The notes under the pieces were generated by a model that worked only from the letters and a program-made list of their open reading frames with translations, was not told the DNA's origin and did no database searches. 12,591 nt of DNA, taken from the NCBI GenBank assembly GCA_030151925.1, contig JASLCY010000121.1, positions 1 through 12,591 of the forward strand, read 5' to 3'. Below, piece after piece: positions 7,107 through 12,591 of this stretch (position 1 is the stretch's first letter; the number at the start of each line of letters is the position of its first letter). Made by a program: the position numbers and the translations under genes. The stretch comes from Oligoflexus sp. (lineage in GTDB: Bacteria; Bdellovibrionota_B; Oligoflexia; Oligoflexales; Oligoflexaceae).

Positions 7107-7119
7107 GTGATTCAATCAC
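7107..7119. promoter_or_regulatory. Perfect 13-base palindrome, candidate operator of the importer
   Basis: GTGATT-C-AATCAC, two 6-base arms around one base, 32 bases upstream of the permease TTG. The position suits a repressor site over the promoter or early leader. It resembles half of a CRP site (GTGA...TCAC) but the spacing is 5 rather than 6 bases, and it does not match the usual Fur consensus. The regulator is unknown. Confidence 0.4.
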
Positions 7120-7139
7120 CGTGAGTAGTACACAAATGC

Positions 7140-7184
7140 AACCGCTCCCTTTGTAAACTTTGTCTTCCCGGCTTGGAAGCGGTT
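7140..7184. repeat. Interrupted inverted repeat, possible leader structure
   Basis: AACCGCT (7140-7146) is perfectly complementary to AGCGGTT (7178-7184). After a one-base mismatch on each side the stem continues inward with CC/GG (7148-7149 and 7175-7176), and beyond another mismatch outward with A/T and G/T pairs to 7135/7189. A transcript of the importer starting upstream would carry it about 60 bases before the start codon. No T-tract follows on either strand, so it is not a simple terminator. Confidence 0.35.
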
Positions 7185-7375
7185 CTGTTCTGAGATCATG
7201 AAAGACACGAGTTCGCATTGTGAGTCAAAAAAGACGAGAGAATCAAGATTTAGGTTTGCGATCTCACGGTCTTGGGATTTTTTACTGATCAAGGGCCTGC
7301 GGAGTGCATGGTTCTTGCTTCATACCCTCACGTGGAAAGCTTTTTAAAACAAGATCTTAGAGTATCTTTGATCGT

Positions 7376-7440
7376 TTCTTCAAAGCCTTCCTCAGGATGA
7401 ACAGATCTCTGGGCCTCGAAGATCAGCCTGTTCTTCAAAG
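7376..7440. repeat. Direct repeat TTCTTCAAAG with overlapping dyad
   Basis: The 10-mer TTCTTCAAAG occurs at 7376-7385 and again at 7431-7440, exactly 55 bases apart. Between them GAACAG (7399-7404) pairs with CTGTTC (7428-7433), and ATCT (7405-7408) with AGAT (7420-7423), giving a hairpin with a 4-base bulge. The array ends 72 bases before the protease start, on the side of its expected promoter, so it could be a binding site for an activator or repressor. Confidence 0.35.
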
Positions 7441-7500
7441 TAACTAAACAAATCATATTGACGCGAATTGGGCAGCAGTTTAAGGGCTGTTTACATATTC

Positions 7501-7506
7501 AAGGAG
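7501..7506 (+). promoter_or_regulatory. Ribosome binding site fixing the protease TTG start
   Basis: AAGGAG, 6 bases before TTG at 7513. It chooses MSRLSSIFIALAFL, a clean lipoprotein signal, over an earlier in-frame TTG at 7468 that would translate through the ribosome site and place 15 extra residues before the signal peptide. Confidence 0.8.
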
Positions 7507-7512
7507 AAGTCT

Positions 7513-9174
7513 TTGTCACGGTTGAGCTCCATCTTCATCGCTTTAGCCTTCCTTGCGATGACCGCGTGCGGTCAGGGCGGGGGCAAGGCTTGGTCGCGTT
7601 TGGATCTGACCGGCGGCTCGACCCCTTCCGCTACCCTTACGTCGAGCGTCGTGCGCATCGCCGCGAGCCAACGTTCGTACTGCACGGGCGTCCTGGTCGC
7701 GAACGATCTGGTGCTCACCGCAGCGCATTGTTTAACGGGGCATGACGCCAGCGAACTCTCGGTCGTCTTCCCTCTCGCGAACGCCGGCGACCAAACGCGC
7801 CAGGCCGCGAGGATCGAGCAGGTGCATGCCGATAGCCTCGCTTTCTTCCCGAACTTCGATCTCGGCTGGATCCTGCTCTCGAGGCCTGCGCCCGGCGTTT
7901 ATAAACCGGCGGCGATACTCGGCGACAGCGCGGGCGTCGCGGTGAATACCCCGATGAACCTCGTCGGCGCCTCGAATGAGACCGCATGCAATCCCGGTGA
8001 CGCGAACTGCAAGCTCACCCAGCTTTCGATAGCCCTCAAAAGCATCTGGTCGTCGCCGCACCTCATCAACCTCGCCGTGATCGGCAGCCTGGTCACCAAC
8101 CAGACGGCCGGCACCTGCCCCGGAGACTCCGGCGGCCCGAGTTTCGTGAACCGCAACGGCCAGGACCTGCTCTTCGGCATCGTCGCCGGCAAGGATCCTA
8201 TCTTCACCGGCGGAGAATCGACCAGCTGCGGTTCGCCGACCACGGTGCTCACGCGCATAGGCGAATACCAGGCCTGGATCGAATCCACCTCGGGCCGCCG
8301 GCTCACGATAGTCGAACCGGCGAAACATATGCTCGATATCGGTTTCCTTCTCGACACCGATCCGGATACCGCGGATCACAGCGATTGGCTGCATTGGTTC
8401 ACCGAGCCGAAGTCGCTGCAATCCAGCTGGGTCACGGTCCATAAGATACTCGAGCAGTTGGTGCTGGAATTCCAGGGGCAACTGACGGCCGACATGATCC
8501 CCGGCCTGTTCCAGAGCGGCGGCAGGGAGTGGGTCGAGAGACTCACGAGCCTTAAGAGCCTGACGCTCGGTTTCCCGGAGCAGACCATCGCGATCACCGA
8601 TCTGCGTCCCCTGGCGGGCCTTATCAACCTGCAGGACCTGACTTTCCTCACGCATGATTACGAGGGCCTGGACGTCATCGCGCGGCTGACGAAACTCCGC
8701 AACCTCACGATAGTCGGACGCAACACCGGCCGCACGCAGGACCAGAGCCTGGATTGGGGCGCGTTGAGATCCGATAGCGTCACCACGCTCAAACTCAACC
8801 AGCTCGCGGTGATGGCCGTCACCGCCCTCGATTGGGGCCGTTTCACGGCGCTCCAGTCCCTGCAGGTTTCCGTGCCGATCGGCAAGGTGCCGAGCTCCTG
8901 GCTTCAGGAGGATAGGGCGCCCGCTCTCACGACGCTCGCCGTGCAGGAATTCAGCTGCGACGGAGCCGTCTGGCCGAAAGCGGTTTTGCCCCAGCTGCAA
9001 ACCCTCACGCTGCGGACGACCAGCGCGTTGACGCAAACCGATCTCACCTGCATCAACTGGTCCCTGCTGCCGAATCTGAAAACGCTCAGCCTGCAGGGTT
9101 ATCGTTTGAGCGCGGATTACGTCAGTCATTTGCCATCCTCGCTTGCGTCTCAAGTGACGTCCCAGAGTCCCTAA
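7513..9174 (+). CDS. Lipoprotein: trypsin-fold serine protease fused to leucine-rich repeats
   Basis: A 553-residue envelope lipoprotein starting at TTG. The signal MSRLSSIFIALAFLAMTAC would be lipidated at Cys19 (lipobox M-T-A-C, Met at -3 being less usual). Residues about 44-258 are an S1 protease with the full triad: His72 (LTAAHC), Asp116 (NFDLGWILL) and Ser206 (CPGDSGGP); the domain ends EYQAWIE. The S1-pocket residue six before the catalytic Ser (position 189 in chymotrypsin) is Gly200, not Asp, so trypsin-like Lys/Arg preference is unlikely. A linker (260-335) leads to leucine-rich repeats from about 344 to 530, with LTSLKSLTL, ITDLRPLAGLINLQDLTF and LPNLKTLSLQG resembling internalin-type units. 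No propeptide is evident: the domain begins soon after the lipid anchor. It probably acts on proteins at the cell surface, with the repeats choosing the target. It stands alone, divergent from the importer. Confidence 0.92.
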   Translation: MSRLSSIFIALAFLAMTACGQGGGKAWSRLDLTGGSTPSATLTSSVVRIAASQRSYCTGVLVANDLVLTAAHCLTGHDASELSVVFPLANAGDQTRQAARIEQVHADSLAFFPNFDLGWILLSRPAPGVYKPAAILGDSAGVAVNTPMNLVGASNETACNPGDANCKLTQLSIALKSIWSSPHLINLAVIGSLVTNQTAGTCPGDSGGPSFVNRNGQDLLFGIVAGKDPIFTGGESTSCGSPTTVLTRIGEYQAWIESTSGRRLTIVEPAKHMLDIGFLLDTDPDTADHSDWLHWFTEPKSLQSSWVTVHKILEQLVLEFQGQLTADMIPGLFQSGGREWVERLTSLKSLTLGFPEQTIAITDLRPLAGLINLQDLTFLTHDYEGLDVIARLTKLRNLTIVGRNTGRTQDQSLDWGALRSDSVTTLKLNQLAVMAVTALDWGRFTALQSLQVSVPIGKVPSSWLQEDRAPALTTLAVQEFSCDGAVWPKAVLPQLQTLTLRTTSALTQTDLTCINWSLLPNLKTLSLQGYRLSADYVSHLPSSLASQVTSQSP

Positions 9175-9176
9175 GG

Positions 9177-9205
9177 TTGCCAACGTCCTAGGCAATTGAT
9201 ATCTT
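9177..9205 (+). promoter_or_regulatory. Candidate promoter of the ABC-2 operon
   Basis: TTGCCA (9177-9182, 5 of 6 consensus matches), a 17-base spacer, then TATCTT (9200-9205, 4 of 6). It starts three bases after the protease stop codon. Transcription would begin near 9212, inside or at the edge of the hairpin at 9208-9225, giving a leader of about 30 bases. Confidence 0.5.
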
Positions 9206-9207
9206 TG

Positions 9208-9225
9208 GACTGTTTTGTAACAGTC
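9208..9225 (+). promoter_or_regulatory. Perfect 7-bp hairpin just before the ABC-2 operon's SD
   Basis: GACTGTT-TTGT-AACAGTC: 7 paired bases and a 4-base loop, extendable by G-U pairs. It ends one base before the likely ribosome site GAGG (9227-9230) of the ATPase gene. There is no T-run after it, so it is not a terminator of the protease gene. It may protect the mRNA 5' end, tune translation, or be a DNA operator over the start site. Confidence 0.5.
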
Positions 9226-9240
9226 TGAGGATGAAAGACC

Positions 9241-10164
9241 ATGATTGACGTACGCGCGATCAGCAAGGTTTACGGCCAGAAACGAGCCGTGAATAACCTC
9301 AGTTTCCATATCCGCGATGGGGAGATCGTCGGTCTCCTCGGCCTCAACGGCGCCGGAAAAAGCACCATACTCAAAACCTTGGGCACGCTCCACCTCGCGA
9401 CCGAGGGCGAGGCTTTCATCGCCGGTTATTCGGTTCGGCGCGAGCCCGAAGCCGTGCGTGAGCACATCGGGTATCTGCCCGATACGCCGCCGCTTTACGA
9501 TGAGATGACCATCCTTCGTTACCTGGAGTTCGCGGGGCGATTGAAGGGCGTAAACAAAAGCCACATCAAAAGCCGCGTGGACGCCGTCCTCGAGCAGACC
9601 AACCTCACCGACGTGAAGCACCAACGGATCGCCGACCTTTCGCACGGCTATCGCCAGAGGGTGAATATCGCCCAGGCGCTCGTGCACAAACCCAAGGTCC
9701 TGATACTCGACGAACCGATCAACGGCCTCGATCCGGTGCAGATCGTCGAGATGCGCGATCTGATCCTTTCCCTGAAACATCATCATACGGTCATACTCTC
9801 GAGCCACATCCTCTCCGAGATCACCCGCACCTGCGACCGCATCCTGGTGATCGACCAAGGCCGGCTCGTGGCCGAAGGCACCGAGGAGGAGCTGCGCGGC
9901 AAGGCGAGCCGCGACGTGGAGATCCGCGTGGAGACGTCCGGCCCCATCCAGCCGGCGACGGGCGAGATCGAGGCGCTCGCCGGCGTGCGATCGATCCGGC
10001 AGCTCTCACCCGAACGCCTTCATATCGTCAGCGAGCACGATATCAGGCCCGAGGTGGCGCGAGCCATCGTCCGTGCGGGCCTCGACCTCCTCACTCTCGA
10101 AAGGCGCGAAGCCGAGCTCGAGACCCTCTTCCTCAAATTGATACGCGGAGGCGCGGATGAATAA
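9241..10164 (+). CDS. ABC-2 exporter ATPase, GldA-like
   Basis: A 307-residue cytoplasmic ATPase that drives the ABC-2 transporter encoded next. Walker A GLNGAGKS (34-41), signature LSHGYRQR (133-140, the form typical of GldA-like ATPases), Walker B VLILDEP (153-159) and switch His189 (SSH) are present. The usual Q-loop Gln is absent: the segment reads GYLPDTPPLY, as in relatives with GYLPE..PLY. A C-terminal extension (about 220-307) beyond the core domain is common in this group. The start MIDVRAISKVYG fits the family; GAGG lies a rather long 10 bases upstream, directly after a hairpin. The gene overlaps the permease by 8 bases. The name GldA comes from gliding motility in Bacteroidota, but such genes are widespread and gliding should not be inferred here. 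Confidence 0.92.
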   Translation: MIDVRAISKVYGQKRAVNNLSFHIRDGEIVGLLGLNGAGKSTILKTLGTLHLATEGEAFIAGYSVRREPEAVREHIGYLPDTPPLYDEMTILRYLEFAGRLKGVNKSHIKSRVDAVLEQTNLTDVKHQRIADLSHGYRQRVNIAQALVHKPKVLILDEPINGLDPVQIVEMRDLILSLKHHHTVILSSHILSEITRTCDRILVIDQGRLVAEGTEEELRGKASRDVEIRVETSGPIQPATGEIEALAGVRSIRQLSPERLHIVSEHDIRPEVARAIVRAGLDLLTLERREAELETLFLKLIRGGADE

Positions 10165-10885
10165 GGTCCTCACCATACTCGGTCGCGAGCTCGGCTCTTA
10201 TTTCTCGACCTGGCTCGGCTACATCGTCCTCGCGGTGGCGCTCCTGTTCGACGGCATCCTCTTCAACGCCTTCGCTTTAGGGGACGCTCCCAAATATTCG
10301 AGCGACATCCTGAGGGATTTCTTCTTTTACAGCAGCGGCATCACGATGGTCGCCGCGCTCCTGCTCGCCATGCGCCTCATAGCGGAGGAAAAGCAGACGA
10401 AGAGCCTCGTCCTCCTGCTCACTTCGCCGCTCGACGAGAGGCAGATCATCTGGGGCAAGTTCCTCGCCGCGCTGGTCATGCTCGTGCTCCTCAACTGCCT
10501 GAGCCTTTATCTGCCGGGCGTACTGTTCTTCGAAGGCAAGATCTCGATCGGCCATGTCCTGGCCGGTTACCTCGGGACGACCCTGCTCGGCGCGGCCGTG
10601 CTCGCCATCTCGCTCTTCTCTTCGGCCCTCGCGCCGACCCAGCTGCTGGCCGGCATCACGGCCTCCCTCCTCACCGTGGTCATGCTCGTCTGCTGGATGA
10701 TAGCGGCGAAGACCGACGCGCCCTTCAAAGACTTCCTCTCGTACGTCTCGATCCACAGCGAGCGGTTCCGGCCCTTCTCGCTCGGCATCATCCACGTCAG
10801 GGACCTGCTCTATTACGGGAGCGTGGCCTTCTTCTTCCTCGAATGCGCGATCAGGGCGCTTGAAGGCCGGAGGACGAAAGCATGA
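10157..10885 (+). CDS. ABC-2 permease, GldF-like
   Basis: A 242-residue inner-membrane permease with about six membrane segments: about 17-40 (YIVLAVALLFDGILFNAF), 55-75 (FYSSGITMVAALLLAMRLI), 102-125, 133-160, 165-185 and 215-232. The segment RLIAEEKQTKSLVLLLTSPL, with EEKQ..S..LLLTSP, is the typical first cytoplasmic loop of GldF/NosY-type ABC-2 permeases. The ATG at 10157 lies inside the end of the ATPase gene, with GGAGG 5 bases upstream. Its own TGA overlaps the next start as ATGA. The three genes are thus one translationally coupled unit and very likely form one transporter with the GldA-like ATPase. The exported substrate cannot be read from sequence. Confidence 0.9.
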   Translation: MNKVLTILGRELGSYFSTWLGYIVLAVALLFDGILFNAFALGDAPKYSSDILRDFFFYSSGITMVAALLLAMRLIAEEKQTKSLVLLLTSPLDERQIIWGKFLAALVMLVLLNCLSLYLPGVLFFEGKISIGHVLAGYLGTTLLGAAVLAISLFSSALAPTQLLAGITASLLTVVMLVCWMIAAKTDAPFKDFLSYVSIHSERFRPFSLGIIHVRDLLYYGSVAFFFLECAIRALEGRRTKA

Positions 10886-12591
10886 ACGAGACTCTGAAGC
10901 GCTTTCTCCTGCTCATCTACGCAGCGGCCGCGCTCGCGCTCTTCGCGGCGCTTCGTTATAATCTCGGCGCTCATTCCCTGGCTTGGGTGTCCGGCCTCCT
11001 GCTCGTCGTCCTCACCGCCTTCGACGGGCTGAACGCGCTCAAGGCCCAGCCGGCGGAGAAAACCCTCGCGACGGCGGCTTTCGGCTGGAAGGCGATTCTC
11101 GATCTGGCCTTCGTGCTGACGCTCGTCGCCAGGAACAACCCTGCGCATTCGAGTTATCCCTATCTCTTCGCGGGCGTCATCGCCTCGGCCGTGATCGGCA
11201 TCTTCGTCGGTTTCGGTCTTGAGATAAGCAATCTCAGGGCCATGAACCTGGACGGTCCCGACGCGACTCGCGCCAGGCTCCTGTCCTCATCGACCCTCGG
11301 CCTCTTATTCCTCGGCCTGCTCGGCCTCAATTTCGCCGCCAACAAAAAAGACCACGCCTTCGACCTGAGTTACCTCAAGAGCACGCGGCCGGGCGCTTCG
11401 AGCCTCGCGATCGTGCGGAGCCTTGCCTCGCCGGTGAAGGTCGGCCTCGCGTTCAGCAAGGACAGCGAAGCCTTGCCTTATGTCCGCGAATACTTCGAAA
11501 GCCTCAAATCCGATAAACTCGAGCTCGAATACTTCGACAAGGATTACGATCCCGCGCGCTCCGAATCGTATCGCGTCGCCCGCAACGGTCAGGTCGTCCT
11601 GATGCAGGGCGAGCGGCGGCAGAGGTTCGACATCGGCGATAAGCTCGACGATGCGCGGCGTAATCTCAAAACGCTCGATGCCAACTTCCAGCGCGAGATA
11701 CTCCAGCTCACCAGCCCGCCCGCGATCATCTATTTCACGGGTACGCACGGCGAGATGAACTACGAAGCGGGCGGAGGCTCGCCTCTGCGCAAGATCACGG
11801 CGCTCGAGGAGATCCTGCGCAACCAGAACTTCAAGACCAGGCGCCTGACCGCGATGTTCCGCGATGTGCCGGACGACGCCAAGGCCGTCGCCGTCCTCGG
11901 ACCGACTGCGGGTTTCATACCGCAGGAGCTCGAGGCGCTCAAACGCTACCTGGATAAGGGCGGCCGTCTCTTCATCGCCTTGGATATCGATCGCGGCACG
12001 GAGGACGTGAGCGGCCTCGCTCCCCTGGGCGACGAGCTCGACCGTTTCCTCCGAGGGCTCGGCCTCACTTACGACAAGACCCCGCTGGCCAACGAAGAGA
12101 AATACGTGACGAGCTCGCGGCAGAAGACGGATCGTTACTTCCTCTTCACCAACACCTACGCGAACCATCCGGCGACCAAGACTCTCAACGCGAACCAGTC
12201 GCGCATCGCCTACATGAGTTTCCATTCGGGTTCCTTCGACCTCCAGCCGAAGACGCCGGACTGGGCGCTCACGCCGCTGATCTCGAGCCTCGCCAGCACG
12301 TTCCGCGATTCCAACGGCGATATAGAGGCCTCTCCCGGTGAAAAGCACGAGGCCTTTCCCCTGGTCGTGGCCGGCGAATCCACCCGCAAGGCCCGATTCA
12401 TAGCGTTCGCGGATGCGACCTCGCTCTCGGACGCCCTGCTGAAATCAGCGGGCAACCAGCTGGCGATGCTCGACACCTTCCGCTGGCTGACGGATAGGAG
12501 CGAGCAGAGCGGGGCGATCGAATCGGAGGAGGACGTCCAGATAAGGCATGAGAACGTCAAGGATCTGGCGCTTTTCCATGGTTCTATCTAT
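10882..12591 (+). CDS. GldG-like ABC transporter auxiliary protein, 3' end outside window
   Basis: 570 residues are visible and the frame is still open at the window edge. GGAGG lies 8 bases before the ATG. The N-terminus has five predicted membrane segments (about 7-25, 33-50, 66-83, 93-115, 136-153), more than the single anchor of Flavobacterium-type GldG. A large domain follows from about 158, presumably periplasmic, with the family's hallmarks: IIYFTGTHGE (282-291), VAVLGPTAGFIPQELEALKR (337-355) and the glycine turn with following strand, DKGGRLFIALD (359-369), and later FIAFADATSLSD (506-517). This matches the ABC-type transport auxiliary (GldG/DUF4350-like) superfamily. A C-terminal membrane segment is expected just past the edge. 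In such operons a DUF4340-type gene often follows; whether it does here cannot be seen. Its role, possibly linking the exporter to a periplasmic substrate, is inferred. Confidence 0.87.
   Translation, partial: MNETLKRFLLLIYAAAALALFAALRYNLGAHSLAWVSGLLLVVLTAFDGLNALKAQPAEKTLATAAFGWKAILDLAFVLTLVARNNPAHSSYPYLFAGVIASAVIGIFVGFGLEISNLRAMNLDGPDATRARLLSSSTLGLLFLGLLGLNFAANKKDHAFDLSYLKSTRPGASSLAIVRSLASPVKVGLAFSKDSEALPYVREYFESLKSDKLELEYFDKDYDPARSESYRVARNGQVVLMQGERRQRFDIGDKLDDARRNLKTLDANFQREILQLTSPPAIIYFTGTHGEMNYEAGGGSPLRKITALEEILRNQNFKTRRLTAMFRDVPDDAKAVAVLGPTAGFIPQELEALKRYLDKGGRLFIALDIDRGTEDVSGLAPLGDELDRFLRGLGLTYDKTPLANEEKYVTSSRQKTDRYFLFTNTYANHPATKTLNANQSRIAYMSFHSGSFDLQPKTPDWALTPLISSLASTFRDSNGDIEASPGEKHEAFPLVVAGESTRKARFIAFADATSLSDALLKSAGNQLAMLDTFRWLTDRSEQSGAIESEEDVQIRHENVKDLALFHGSIY

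Larger units (their letters stand above)
7076..7512. other. Divergent control region between importer and protease genes
   Basis: About 437 bases without a convincing gene, near 45% G+C by eye and so much richer in A+T than its neighbours. It must carry the promoters of both divergent units. It contains a 13-base palindrome (7107-7119), a longer interrupted dyad (7140-7184), a direct repeat with an overlapping dyad (7376-7440), and several A/T runs. A 49-codon frame (7198-7347, plus) has no good ribosome site and was not called. Neither a cobalamin riboswitch core nor a canonical Fur box was seen, although either would suit the importer. Confidence 0.65.

Noticed and set aside
7107..7119. CRP/cAMP site, suggested by GTGA...TCAC and the nearby adenylate cyclase
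   Set aside because: The spacer is 5 rather than 6 bases and the outer T/A positions do not fit; kept only as an unassigned operator.
7198..7347. 49-codon plus-strand ORF between importer and protease
   Set aside because: No convincing Shine-Dalgarno; basic, low-information product in an AT-rich control region.
7076..7440. Cobalamin riboswitch before the importer, hinted by AAGCCGGGAAGAC on the minus strand
   Set aside because: Only a partial likeness to the B12 box; the conserved core (GCCCCCGCAACTGTAA type) and the expected spacing are absent.
7458..7486. Promoter TTGACG upstream of the protease
   Set aside because: The -35 is good, but the only fair -10 (TTTAAG) needs a 15-base spacer; too weak to call.
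7732..9858. Very long open minus-strand frame (about 700 codons) opposite the protease and ATPase genes
   Set aside because: It is an antisense shadow of two well-supported genes in GC-rich DNA; its product has no domain, no signal and a biased Arg/Asp/Glu-rich composition.
11305..12348. Long minus-strand frame opposite the GldG-like gene
   Set aside because: The plus frame carries family motifs and a good ribosome site; the minus product is unlike any family recognised.
1..12591. Mobile elements, tRNA/rRNA genes, CRISPR arrays, defence cassettes
   Set aside because: No transposase or integrase, regular repeat-spacer pattern, structured RNA gene or known defence motif was seen on either strand.

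Overview
The window looks like chromosomal DNA from a GC-rich (roughly 60%) Gram-negative bacterium with an outer membrane. Evidence for this is three lipoproteins with lipoboxes, an outer-membrane barrel ending in Phe, and an ABC importer of the periplasmic type. A CHASE2-adenylate cyclase, many small Cys-anchored lipoproteins with Gln/Asn/Ser-rich linkers, a trypsin-fold protease joined to leucine-rich repeats, and a 'YKVG..DC'-type surface domain together suggest the Bdellovibrionota/Oligoflexia or a neighbouring former deltaproteobacterial lineage. That placement is an inference and no marker RNA is present. No mobile element, tRNA, rRNA or CRISPR array was seen.

Layout. (1) 1-1643, plus: the C-terminal part of a CHASE2 membrane adenylate cyclase. 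(2) 1644-1981: a low-GC gap with no convincing gene, lying between two convergent genes. (3) 1982-2800, minus: a predicted outer-membrane beta-barrel, divergent from (4) proC, 2889-3698, plus, the last enzyme of proline synthesis. (5) 3884-5343, plus: a two-gene operon of unknown lipoproteins. Its last stop codon overlaps that of (6) 7075-5340, minus: a FecCD-type permease and its ATPase, coupled by an ATGA overlap, with no binding protein in the window. (7) 7076-7512: an AT-richer control region holding several dyads and a direct repeat. (8) 7513-9174, plus: a lipoprotein with a complete S1 protease triad followed by leucine-rich repeats. (9) 9241 to the window end, plus: a tightly overlapping ABC-2 exporter operon (GldA-like ATPase, GldF-like permease, GldG-like auxiliary protein, the last cut by the window edge), preceded by a good promoter candidate and a perfect 7-bp hairpin.

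How the genes fit together. The window is a mosaic of short transcription units rather than one pathway. The shared theme is the cell envelope: cAMP signalling from a periplasmic sensor, a barrel, three lipoproteins, a metal-chelate-type importer and an ABC-2 exporter. proC is the only clear metabolic gene. Start codons were fixed by Shine-Dalgarno (SD) sites, and two genes (permease and protease) appear to start at TTG. I did not find a clear new defence or mobile system. The best leads are the protease-LRR lipoprotein, the lipoprotein pair, the hairpin-led ABC-2 operon, the dyads before the importer, and the odd low-GC gap at 1644-1981.
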